8,628 bases of DNA from Arthrobacter sp. Its GTDB lineage: Bacteria > Actinomycetota > Actinomycetes > Actinomycetales > Micrococcaceae. The stretch is from assembly GCA_025464545.1 (NCBI GenBank), contig JAODMA010000281.1, forward strand, positions 1 to 8,628, read 5' to 3'. The position numbers and the translations under genes were made by a program. The notes below the pieces were generated by a model. That model did no database searches. It was not told the DNA's origin and saw nothing but the letters and a program-made list of their open reading frames with translations. Of this stretch, positions 1-5,352 are shown in pieces (position 1 is the first letter of the stretch; each line of letters opens with the position of its first letter).

Positions 1-1
1 G

Positions 2-643
2 ATGATCGGCCAGACCATGATCAACGTCAAGGCCTCCGGCGCCCGCACCCGGATTTCAACCTTCCTGGCCGGCGTCTTCCTGCTCATTCTGGTGGTGGTC
101 CTGGGCGATATCGTGTCGCTGATCCCGATGGCAGCGCTCGTGGCCGTGATGATCTTCGTGTCGGTGGCCACCTTCGACTGGCACAGCATCCGGCCGGCCA
201 CCCTGAAGGCACTGCCCAAGAGCGAAACCATGGTCATGGTCTCCACCGTGATCGGCGTCGTGGCCACGCACAACCTGGCCATCGGCGTTGGCGTCGGAGT
301 GCTCGTGGCGATGGTCCTCTTCGCCCGGCGGGTCGCCCACTTCGTCACCGTGGAACGCACCCTTTCAAACGTCGACGGCGTCGAGCTCGTGACGTACCGG
401 GTGGATGGTGAGCTCTTCTTCGCCTCCTCGAACGAGCTGTATACCCAGTTCGAATACGCCCTGGACCCGAAGCGGGTAGTCATCGACATGCATGCCTCGC
501 ACCTCTGGGATGCCTCGACCGTTGCGTCGCTGGATGCCATCACCGAGAAGTACCGGCATCACGGCAAAGAGGTCAGGATCGTCGGGCTCAACGACGCCAG
601 CGTCTTGATGCGCGAACGCCTCGCCGGCAGGCTCGGTTCCTAG
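2..643 (+). CDS. SulP family inorganic anion transporter, C-terminal part with STAS domain (5' partial)
   Basis: The gene is cut by the left window edge; the 213 visible residues are the C-terminal portion of a SulP permease, a family that moves sulfate, bicarbonate or related anions across the membrane. The opening residues MIGQTMINVKASGARTR match the conserved SulP segment before the last helices. Hydrophobic membrane segments follow at about 20-37, 39-57, 77-90 and 92-108. Residues from about 125 to 205 form a cytoplasmic STAS domain, with a beta strand at 158-163 (RVVIDM) and a WDASTVASLD helix start at 169-178, where STAS proteins carry their D-x-S/T-x element. The first ATG in the window is probably internal, because SulP proteins are normally around 500 residues or more. 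The substrate cannot be told from this piece. A hairpin begins three bases after the stop codon. The family assignment is firm. Confidence 0.93.
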   Translation: MIGQTMINVKASGARTRISTFLAGVFLLILVVVLGDIVSLIPMAALVAVMIFVSVATFDWHSIRPATLKALPKSETMVMVSTVIGVVATHNLAIGVGVGVLVAMVLFARRVAHFVTVERTLSNVDGVELVTYRVDGELFFASSNELYTQFEYALDPKRVVIDMHASHLWDASTVASLDAITEKYRHHGKEVRIVGLNDASVLMRERLAGRLGS

Positions 644-645
644 CC

Positions 646-670
646 CGGCGGCTTCGTCACCCAGCCGCCG
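646..670 (+). terminator. Terminator-like hairpin after the SulP gene
   Basis: A perfect 8-bp inverted repeat, CGGCGGCT (646-653) and AGCCGCCG (663-670), encloses a 9-base loop and starts right after the SulP stop codon. No T-run follows, as is common for high-GC actinobacterial terminators. Its position and stem strength support termination; function is inferred. Confidence 0.55.
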
Positions 671-943
671 AGCCAGGGCGTCTCCGATTCCTCGCTGTGC
701 GCGCCGGTGGTCCCCACTTGGGCCTGGAATGATGTCCGTGGGTTCCTTTCAGCGGGCGGCGCGTCCTTGGCCACTCCAGGGAGTCCGGGCAGGCTGCCGC
801 CATACTTTCGGACGGAAACTCGGGGCGCGAGGCGTCCCGGAACGTGCAAAAGCGCTGGCGAACGCGAGGATCCCAGCAGCGTCGTCACGGCATTTGCGGG
901 TCGCCGGAACCGGCCCGGCTGAACGCGCCCGACCCGGAACGAC

Positions 944-949
944 TACGCT
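944..949 (+). promoter_or_regulatory. Putative -10 box of a leaderless transcript for the phosphatase-like gene
   Basis: TACGCT (TANNNT pattern) ends 7 bases before the ATG at 957, so transcription would begin at or next to the start codon. No Shine-Dalgarno sequence lies in front of this ATG, which fits a leaderless message. A weak -35 candidate, CTGAAC at 919-924, is 19 bases upstream. The same geometry recurs before two other genes here (at 2188 and 3361). Confidence 0.45.
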
Positions 950-956
950 CGGATTC

Positions 957-1397
957 ATGACGCAGACGTGGGAGCCGGGCCAGGCCGGCGTACTCTGTCT
1001 TCCCTCCGGACGGCTCATCCGCGGCCGGGGGCTGTTGGCGCCGTTTCCTGGAGGGCCGCGGCCCGAGTTCGCGCTGTACCTGTTGGGCAAGCGGCCACAC
1101 CCCGTGGACTGGGAGTTCCGCTGGGTGCGCTGGCGGGACCTGCGGTTGCCCGCGGATGACGCGGATGCCCTGGAGGCCCTCGAGGAAGCCTGGCGCCGTT
1201 CCGAATCGGAGCGGGTAGAGGTAGCCTGCTGGGGCGGCCGCGGCCGGACCGGGACCGCCCTCGCCTGCATCGCCGTTCTGGACGGTGTTCCCCCGGCGGA
1301 GGCTGTCGCCTTCGTGCGGCAGCACTACCGCCGGGGTGCCGTGGAAACGCCCTGGCAGCGGGCATACGTCAGCCGGTTCCGCGGCCAGCAGACCTGA
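957..1397 (+). CDS. Dual-specificity/tyrosine phosphatase-like protein
   Basis: This 146-residue protein belongs to the Cys-based phosphatase superfamily, which removes phosphate from Tyr/Ser/Thr or small phospho-compounds through a Cys thiolate. The P-loop is C91-WGGRG-R97-TG, a clean C-x5-R followed by Thr. The residue before the Cys is Ala90, where classical enzymes have His. D61 in WRDLRLP (59-65) is the likely general acid, equivalent to the Asp of the WPD loop. The C-terminal helix PPAEAVAFVRQHYRRGAVETPWQR is typical of small actinobacterial members. ATG 957 is chosen because it sits 7 bases after a TANNNT box and because translated sequence upstream (frame open from 729) is low-complexity and unlike the family. 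It is transcribed alone and converges with the DUF1540 gene across 45 bases. No partner or substrate is evident. The superfamily call is firm; the substrate is unknown. Confidence 0.82.
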   Translation: MTQTWEPGQAGVLCLPSGRLIRGRGLLAPFPGGPRPEFALYLLGKRPHPVDWEFRWVRWRDLRLPADDADALEALEEAWRRSESERVEVACWGGRGRTGTALACIAVLDGVPPAEAVAFVRQHYRRGAVETPWQRAYVSRFRGQQT

Positions 1398-1442
1398 CGC
1401 CCGGGCCTTGCGGGGACAGCGGCCGGGAGCCGGTGGTTCGGT

Positions 1443-1727
1443 CTATCGGTGTGCGTACGTGAGACAGTCGGCGTTATCGGCTCCCGGGCCGACGTGCACT
1501 TCCGGGGCCTGGCACATCAGGTGGTCGTTGTGGACGCATTCGGAACGCTGGCACGCCCCAACGTCCGCGAGAACCTTCGGCAGGCCGCCGTGCACGCCAG
1601 TGTCGATGAAGGTAGCGCACGATGCATGGTCTTCGGCCCCGCCGACGGTGATGGCCGCGGCGTTGCAATGGGAATGGTCGTTGAAGGAGCAATTGGAAAC
1701 ACTGCAGTCTGCGACATGCGTTGTCAT
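1443..1727 (-). CDS. DUF1540 cysteine-rich protein with two repeats
   Basis: This 94-residue protein consists almost entirely of two DUF1540 units. Cysteines at 8, 13, 21 and 37 are repeated at 59, 64, 72 and 88 with identical spacing (C-x4-C-x7-C-x15-C), and each unit has the family's N-D/H-x2-x-C-x-A pattern around the third Cys. The Cys count and the histidines suggest metal binding or redox function, but the family's biochemical role is not established. A good Shine-Dalgarno sequence, GGAGGA (minus strand, 1740-1735), lies 7 bases before the ATG. It is the last of three co-oriented genes, 95 bases beyond the SnoaL-like gene; a TACCTT box in that gap might serve as its own -10, but no good -35 accompanies it. 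There is no signal peptide, so it is expected in the cytoplasm. Family call firm, function open. Confidence 0.88.
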   Translation of the reverse strand: MTTHVADCSVSNCSFNDHSHCNAAAITVGGAEDHASCATFIDTGVHGGLPKVLADVGACQRSECVHNDHLMCQAPEVHVGPGADNADCLTYAHR

Positions 1728-1822
1728 GGGAAGGTCCTCCGTGGTCCGGCTGCCCGGGTCGGGCCGCTACTCCATCCAAGGTAGGCCTGTCGGGACCGCG
1801 CAAAAAGACCCAATAGTGTGAC

Positions 1823-2188
1823 CTAATCCGCGGCCATCAGTGTGAGCACGGCGATCTGGTAGCCCGCCGGTCCGTCGACCAGCTGGTAGCAGAAGCGTTC
1901 CCGGGAACGGCCACCGTAGGACCAGGTTAGGTCGACCCAGACGCTTCCTGGAGCTTCGCCCATGATGACGAGCTGCTTCCCGAGTTCACGGATGCCCTCG
2001 TATTGGTCCCACGCGGACGCGAAAAACTCCTCCGTCTGCCGGGCCTCGCTGACCGGGATGGACCGCCCCGGGAAGATGATCAGCGACGGGACAGCGTACA
2101 TCCCGGCAAGCGCCCGGGCATCGCGGTCCAGCAGGGCCTTGGCGTAGCCGTCGAAAAACGCATCTACCGTCTCCTGGATGGTGCCCAT
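1823..2188 (-). CDS. SnoaL/NTF2-like small protein, apparently SOS-regulated
   Basis: This 121-residue protein has the layout of the SnoaL/DUF4440 branch of the NTF2-like fold. An N-terminal helix pair (residues 3-32, with FFDGYAKALLDRDARALAGMY) is followed by a strand with PSLIIFPGR (34-42). Another helix (48-66) and the curved-sheet strands come next (72-78, 82-90, 96-104, 108-119). Members are enzymes, polyketide cyclases or ligand-binding proteins, so the fold does not give a function. The ATG at 2188 has no usable Shine-Dalgarno sequence (a GGAG is only 2 bases away). Instead a TATCGT -10 ends 6 bases upstream, so a leaderless transcript is likely. A perfect LexA-type box sits in the promoter spacer, suggesting induction by DNA damage. 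It lies 66 bases after the RelA/SpoT-domain gene on the same strand but appears to have its own promoter. Fold call good, biological role unknown. Confidence 0.8.
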   Translation of the reverse strand: MGTIQETVDAFFDGYAKALLDRDARALAGMYAVPSLIIFPGRSIPVSEARQTEEFFASAWDQYEGIRELGKQLVIMGEAPGSVWVDLTWSYGGRSRERFCYQLVDGPAGYQIAVLTLMAAD

Positions 2189-2194
2189 GACTCC

Positions 2195-2222
2195 ACGATA
2201 CGAACCCGCGTTCGGGCGTCAA
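2195..2222 (-). promoter_or_regulatory. Promoter of the SnoaL-like gene (TTGACG-16-TATCGT)
   Basis: Read on the minus strand, a -35 TTGACG (2222-2217) and a -10 TATCGT (2200-2195) are separated by 16 bases. The -10 ends 6 bases before the ATG at 2188, which puts the expected transcription start at or beside the start codon. Most of the spacer is occupied by an inverted repeat matching the LexA box, so repressor binding would block RNA polymerase directly. Confidence 0.72.
2201..2214. promoter_or_regulatory. LexA/SOS box (CGAAC-N4-GTTCG)
   Basis: CGAACCCGCGTTCG is a perfect match to the CGAAC-N4-GTTCG core known for LexA of Actinobacteria and Bacillus. The flanking bases (A on the left, G on the right) do not extend it to the 16-bp TCGAAC...GTTCGA form seen in mycobacteria. 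It lies wholly between the -35 and -10 of the SnoaL-like gene, the classic place for LexA repression. The match is seen directly; LexA binding is inferred. Confidence 0.75.
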
Positions 2223-2254
2223 GGGCCTGCTCAAAGCCTGCGGAGACGGCCAGG

Positions 2255-3361
2255 CTACGCCTGCGTCAGCCGGTACCGTTCGAGTTGCTTGAGCCGTCGG
2301 AGCAGGCTGTCGCGGCGGGGGTGCGGGACGACGCCGGCCGGCTCCGCGGTGAGGTCGATGTGCTGGGTCCCGTACTGCCAGAGCAGCAGGTCGTCGAGGA
2401 GCCGGTCCGGGCCGGGGGAGTAGCGGTGGTCGAGGGCCTTGCGGACCTCGGTGATCCGGTTGGCACTCAGCAGCCCGGCGAGCTGAACGGTCTGGTTGAG
2501 TCCGTGCGCGGCCATCAGTTCGGCCGCCCAGCCCCAGTCGTCGTCGACCTTCCGGTCCACGTGCGGCAGCAGGGTCCGCCAGACGTCCCGGATCCGGTTC
2601 GGCGTGAGCTGGGCGGCCCCTTCGCCGTCCATGTCCCAGTAGCTGCGGACCTCCTCGTAGCGGTCGTGCAGGTCTGAGAAGGCGCCCTCCACGGTTTCCA
2701 GCATCGCGGCCGTGGCCGTGAACTGCCGGTCGAAATGCGGCGTCCAGGCCCGCGGATCCTCGGCCTTGAAGCGGATGTCATGCTCAATCTCGCTCCAGGC
2801 ATGCGCGAACACGGTCCGGATCTGGCACTCGAAGAAGTAACTGCCGTTGGGCGGGATGTCCGGGTTGAAGAGCTGCTGGTAAGCCTTGACGGCCTCATTC
2901 TGGATAGTCCGCAGGATCAGGTGACGGCTGGAGTAGCCGTACGTTCCGGATTCGATCGAGCCGATGTCCTTTTCGCGGTCCCCGCGGCAGTCGAAGAGCT
3001 GGCGCTGGCGCTTGATCAGGTTGGCCACGACCGCATTTTCCGCGGGCAGCTTCGTAATGACGCGGACGCCCACCATGTCATTGAGCGTCCGGAACGGATC
3101 CGGGAACTTCAGCGTCGGCGGGCCGCCCGGTTCCAGGGGCTCTTCAGTCCGGGAGATCTTCTCCCGGAAGGATTCCACCGTCTTGGTGCGGCCGGTGACG
3201 AACAGCGGCGTCACCTCGGTGCCCTTGAGCATAGTGCGCAGCGTCAGCAGGACCTCCCGCGTGACCAGCTTCAGGGCAGGGCGGAGCCGCTCGTAGAGTT
3301 CCACGTTTTCCTGCACAGATTCGCGCAGGCTCGGGTCCAGTCGATCCCAGTTGCTCGCCAT
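2255..3361 (-). CDS. RelA/SpoT (p)ppGpp-synthetase-domain protein with C-terminal extension
   Basis: This 368-residue protein has a RelA/SpoT synthetase domain at roughly 45-200 and no HD hydrolase, TGS or ACT domain. The expected motifs are present: the nucleotide-binding stretch R58-x-K60-x3-S64-x3-K68, the metal-binding D95 in DMVGVRV, the guanine-stacking Y143 in GYSSRH, and E178 in ECQIRT followed by AHAWSEIEHD. On this basis it could transfer pyrophosphate from ATP to a guanine nucleotide, or to tRNA as toxic single-domain members do. Residues 200-368 form a mostly helical, charged extension, ending in a basic segment (349-364), that is absent from minimal small alarmone synthetases of around 200-250 residues. 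The ATG at 3361 follows a TAAGCT box by 6 bases and has no clear Shine-Dalgarno. No antitoxin-like gene overlaps it. The domain call is firm; alarmone synthesis versus tRNA modification is undecided. Confidence 0.88.
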   Translation of the reverse strand: MASNWDRLDPSLRESVQENVELYERLRPALKLVTREVLLTLRTMLKGTEVTPLFVTGRTKTVESFREKISRTEEPLEPGGPPTLKFPDPFRTLNDMVGVRVITKLPAENAVVANLIKRQRQLFDCRGDREKDIGSIESGTYGYSSRHLILRTIQNEAVKAYQQLFNPDIPPNGSYFFECQIRTVFAHAWSEIEHDIRFKAEDPRAWTPHFDRQFTATAAMLETVEGAFSDLHDRYEEVRSYWDMDGEGAAQLTPNRIRDVWRTLLPHVDRKVDDDWGWAAELMAAHGLNQTVQLAGLLSANRITEVRKALDHRYSPGPDRLLDDLLLWQYGTQHIDLTAEPAGVVPHPRRDSLLRRLKQLERYRLTQA

Positions 3362-3367
3362 GTGTCC

Positions 3368-3373
3368 AGCTTA
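3368..3373 (-). promoter_or_regulatory. Putative -10 box of a leaderless RelA/SpoT-domain transcript
   Basis: On the minus strand TAAGCT (3373-3368) ends exactly 6 bases before the ATG at 3361, the same spacing as the SnoaL-like gene. No convincing -35 was found at 16-18 bases, so this rests on the -10 and the absence of a Shine-Dalgarno sequence. Confidence 0.4.
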
Positions 3374-3455
3374 CGGCGGAGGTACGACGGCGGGACGCTG
3401 ACACCCCCTCGGTCGCCCAGTGCGGACCGCTGCAGCCGTCCTGCCCGGCGGGCTT

Positions 3456-3469
3456 ACCCGTGGCCGGGT
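3456..3469. promoter_or_regulatory. Inverted repeat in the divergent promoter region
   Basis: ACCCG-TGGC-CGGGT is a perfect 5-bp inverted repeat with a 4-base centre. It lies 11 bases before a TAGGCT box (3481-3486) that could be the -10 for the hydrolase, so it could be an operator. Such short GC-rich repeats also arise by chance in this DNA. Confidence 0.2.
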
Positions 3470-3579
3470 GACGACCAAGGTAGGCTCTGCACATAGCTGC
3501 TGTGCGGCGTCGGACTCTGATCGCGGCCGCAGCGACGGTGATATTGGGGGCAATCTCCGCTGCCTGTTCACCAGGCCCT

Positions 3580-3586
3580 AAGGAGG
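3580..3586 (+). promoter_or_regulatory. Strong Shine-Dalgarno that favours the GTG 3592 start
   Basis: AAGGAGG lies 5 bases before GTG 3592, near-ideal spacing. The upstream in-frame GTG at 3502 has no Shine-Dalgarno. This is the main reason to place the hydrolase start at 3592. Confidence 0.7.
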
Positions 3587-3591
3587 ACACT

Positions 3592-4383
3592 GTGAAGCGG
3601 CACAAGTACAGCTACGGCGACGCCCCGAGCCAGTGGGGAGAACTTTTCCTGCCGGACGTTGCGGCACCCAAGGGAATCGTGGTCGTCATCCATGGCGGGT
3701 ACTGGCGGTCCCAGTACGGCGCGGAACTCGGTGAACCGCTGGCCAAGGACCTCGCAGCCCACGGCATGGCCGCCTGGAACATCGAGTATCGCCGCGCCGG
3801 CAACGGCGGCGGCTGGCCGCACACGTTTTCCGATGTGCTGGCCGGGATCGACAAGCTGCGGGACGTCGCGGGCGAGCACGGGCTGGGACTGGACCGCGTC
3901 GTCGCCCTGGGCCATTCCGCCGGCGGGCACCTTGCCGTCTGGGCAGCCGGCCGTGACCGGTTAGGCCAGATCGGCGCGCCGGATGCGGACCGCCAGCTGC
4001 TCCGGAAAGACGACGGCGCGGTGCGCCTCACCGGCGTAGTGAGCCAGTCGGGGGTGCTGAACCTCGCTGCCGCAGAACGGCTGAACCTCAGCAACGGAGC
4101 GGTCAGCAACTTGTTGGGTGGGTCTTCGGAAAAATACCCCAAACGGCACAAATACGCGGATCCAATGAGCGCCCTCCCGTTGAATGTCCCCGTTTACGCG
4201 GTCCACGGAACCGAAGACGACACCGTCCCGATCAGCCAGTCGGAGACGTATGCGGCAGCGGCCAAAGCAACCGGGGCGCCGGTCCAGCTCCTCAGGGTTC
4301 CCGGCGACCATTTCGCCCTTATCGACCCGAAGGCCGCCGCCTACCGAAAATGCCGCGAGCTGGTCCAGTCGCTCCTGGCCTGA
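3592..4383 (+). CDS. Alpha/beta hydrolase, HGGYW esterase/formamidase-like
   Basis: This 263-residue serine hydrolase keeps the full catalytic set. HGGYW (34-38) forms the oxyanion hole, GHSAG carries the nucleophile S109 (107-111), D209 lies in HGTEDDTVP, and H240 in GDHF. The HGGYW element and the NIEYRR strand resemble kynurenine-formamidase-like and BD-FAE-type carboxylesterases, so a small ester or N-formyl amide is a plausible substrate, but none can be named. I chose GTG 3592 for its AAGGAGG and because codons before it turn untypical (ata, ttg, tca, cca, cct, tgt), whereas those after it have the usual G/C-ending bias. In-frame GTG 3502 would add 30 residues: RRR, a hydrophobic Ala-rich stretch and SAAC, which resembles a (possibly Tat-type) lipoprotein signal. 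The gene is divergent from the RelA/SpoT-domain gene and converges on the CBS gene. The family is firm; the start and therefore the location (cytoplasm or membrane-anchored) is uncertain. Confidence 0.88.
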   Translation: MKRHKYSYGDAPSQWGELFLPDVAAPKGIVVVIHGGYWRSQYGAELGEPLAKDLAAHGMAAWNIEYRRAGNGGGWPHTFSDVLAGIDKLRDVAGEHGLGLDRVVALGHSAGGHLAVWAAGRDRLGQIGAPDADRQLLRKDDGAVRLTGVVSQSGVLNLAAAERLNLSNGAVSNLLGGSSEKYPKRHKYADPMSALPLNVPVYAVHGTEDDTVPISQSETYAAAAKATGAPVQLLRVPGDHFALIDPKAAAYRKCRELVQSLLA

Positions 4384-4385
4384 AC

Positions 4386-4438
4386 TTCGGGCCTTTAGGG
4401 CCGCTTGGCTCGCTCTGGTGCAGTCCGGGCCCGAACTG
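4386..4438. terminator. Possible bidirectional terminator between convergent genes
   Basis: The 57 bases between the hydrolase and the CBS gene hold TTCGGGCC (4386-4393) paired perfectly with GGCCCGAA (4428-4435). They also hold a nested near-palindrome, CAGT-C-CGGGCCCG-A-ACTG (4421-4438). Either could fold as a terminator for both strands. The loop of the first is long and no T-run is present, so the call is tentative. Confidence 0.33.
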
Positions 4439-4440
4439 GC

Positions 4441-4857
4441 TCAGTATGAAATGAATTCGATGAGCTCCCCGACGCGCTCCTCCGGATAATTCCGGGCGAT
4501 GTCCGCCTGGCTGAGGATGCCCACGAGTTCATGGCCGTCTATCACGGGTAGCCTGCGGACCTTATGCTCCTGCATCGTCCGAATGGCCTCTTCGATGCTG
4601 TCGTCCGCGCCAATGGTTACGGGCTTGCCCTCGCCGAGCTCGCCGGCTGTCACCGTGCGAGGGTCTCCTCCGTCCGCAAGACACTTTACGACGATGTCCC
4701 GGTCCGTCAGCATTCCCTTGAGCCGGTTGTCCTCACCGCAGATCGGCAAAGACCCGACGTCGAGTTCCTTTAGTTTCCGGGCGGCCTGCTCCAGCGTTTC
4801 CTTCTCACCGACGCATTCAACGCCACCCGTCATGATGTCTCTGGCAACAGTGGGCAT
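4441..4857 (-). CDS. Tandem CBS-domain protein, Hrp1-like
   Basis: This 138-residue protein consists of two CBS domains, at about 7-62 and 76-128. Its sequence closely recalls mycobacterial hypoxic response protein 1: ARDIMTGGVECVGEKETL, the GSLPICG segment, KGMLTDRDIV and the second-domain VRRLPVI...LVGILSQADIAR. Tandem CBS (Bateman) modules bind adenine nucleotides and act as regulatory sensors; as a stand-alone module with no enzyme attached its partner is unknown. C15 and C40 fall where the mycobacterial protein also has cysteines. The ATG has AAGGAG 8 bases upstream. It is the second gene of a pair, 26 bases after the DUF2795 gene. In mycobacteria the homologue is under DosR; I found no DosR-type palindrome upstream of this pair. 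Family call firm, signal sensed not known. Confidence 0.9.
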   Translation of the reverse strand: MPTVARDIMTGGVECVGEKETLEQAARKLKELDVGSLPICGEDNRLKGMLTDRDIVVKCLADGGDPRTVTAGELGEGKPVTIGADDSIEEAIRTMQEHKVRRLPVIDGHELVGILSQADIARNYPEERVGELIEFISY

Positions 4858-4883
4858 TTCTTCACTCCTTAGGGTTTGTTCCG

Positions 4884-5087
4884 CTAGTTGTCGGCGCTGT
4901 CCGAAACGGCTGAGCTAACGGCCGTGGGACTGTCGTATTCCTTTTCCGGAATGCTTTTCAAGGCGTTCAAAACGTCGCCGTCCGCGCCCTCTTTTTCGGC
5001 CGTCGAAACGAGGGTGCTGCGGTCGGCGGGATAATTGACGCCGGCCAGGAACTTCTGAATCTGGATCGGATTTGGCTTCTCGCTCAT
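4884..5087 (-). CDS. DUF2795 small protein
   Basis: This 67-residue protein matches DUF2795. PIQIQKFLAGVNYPADRSTLVSTAEKEGADGDVLNALKSIPEKEYDSPTAVS carries the family's hallmarks, the Q-x-x-L-x-G-x-x-Y-P opening, the helix ending in GA, and the final L-x-x-I/L-P-x-x-x-Y/F-x-S/G-P-x-A-V. The family is found across actinobacteria, and the fold is a small helical domain resembling Rho-N/SAP-like modules, but no function is established. AAGGAGG stands 6 bases before the ATG, so expression should be good. It is transcribed first in a pair with the Hrp1-like CBS gene, suggesting a shared stress or starvation role (inference). An inverted repeat 39-55 bases upstream of the start may be its operator. 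A short acidic, Ser-rich tail (residues 58-67) follows the domain. Confidence 0.85.
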   Translation of the reverse strand: MSEKPNPIQIQKFLAGVNYPADRSTLVSTAEKEGADGDVLNALKSIPEKEYDSPTAVSSAVSDSADN

Positions 5088-5125
5088 TTCAATCCTCCTT
5101 CGGGCACGGTTTCCTCGGACGTGAT

Positions 5126-5142
5126 CTGACTGGCCCCGTCAG
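5126..5142. promoter_or_regulatory. Inverted repeat upstream of the DUF2795-CBS pair
   Basis: CTGAC-N7-GTCAG is a perfect 5-bp inverted repeat in the 265-base divergent region, starting 39 bases before the DUF2795 start codon. Its position suits an operator, with a TAGGCT box (minus strand, 5161-5156) just beyond it as a possible -10. No regulator family was recognised from the sequence. Confidence 0.28.
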
Positions 5143-5352
5143 CCACTATGTGCTAAGCCTACTTATCATCGCCCGTGTGCGGTAGGCCTTTACGTCCCCG
5201 GGAGTTCGCTGATTCGCCCGCGGCCTTCAACGGGCCCGGTGCGGCGGTCGGTCGAGGGGCGGGAGGCGCGGCCTGCTGCCCTAGACTGGAGGGAGGTGCG
5301 CCGGGAAGTCTGGTCGGCAATAGTTCTGTCGAGCCAAAATTTAGGACCCCAC

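Larger units (their letters stand above)
644..956. other. 313-base stretch with no convincing gene
   Basis: After the hairpin at 646-670 nothing gene-like could be supported. Short open frames exist on both strands, but none has a Shine-Dalgarno sequence with a sensible start, and the translations are rich in Arg, Pro and Ser as expected for shadow reading of GC-rich DNA. A 12-bp palindrome (ACTCC-AG-GGAGT, 773-784) is visible without an obvious partner gene. The last ~40 bases hold the likely promoter of the downstream phosphatase-like gene. The region could be a decayed gene or an unrecognised small RNA; the sequence does not decide. Confidence 0.5.

Noticed and set aside
773..784. ACTCC-AG-GGAGT palindrome as an operator
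   Set aside because: Short, about 170 bases from the nearest start codon, and not linked to any promoter element I could see.
729..956. Longer start for the phosphatase-like gene
   Set aside because: The extra 76 residues look like translated non-coding DNA and a promoter -10 box lies just before ATG 957.
1800..1822. T-run on the minus strand after the SnoaL-like gene as an intrinsic terminator
   Set aside because: A CTTTTTG run is present on the minus strand, but no stable stem precedes it.
2225..2241. Direct repeat GCCTGC-N5-GCCTGC just upstream of the SnoaL-like -35, as an activator site
   Set aside because: Each copy is only six GC-rich bases and the region also contains the end of the RelA/SpoT-domain transcript; 11-base spacing alone is not enough.
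1823..3361. RelA/SpoT-domain gene and SnoaL-like gene as a toxin-antitoxin pair
   Set aside because: They are 66 bases apart, the second has its own SOS promoter, and a SnoaL-like fold is not a known antitoxin of these synthetases; such pairs normally overlap or nearly touch.
5239..5352. Upstream GTG start adding 38 residues to NhaA
   Set aside because: The added sequence is Arg/Glu-rich and unlike NhaA N-termini, no Shine-Dalgarno precedes GTG 5239, and ATG 5353 gives a normal start.
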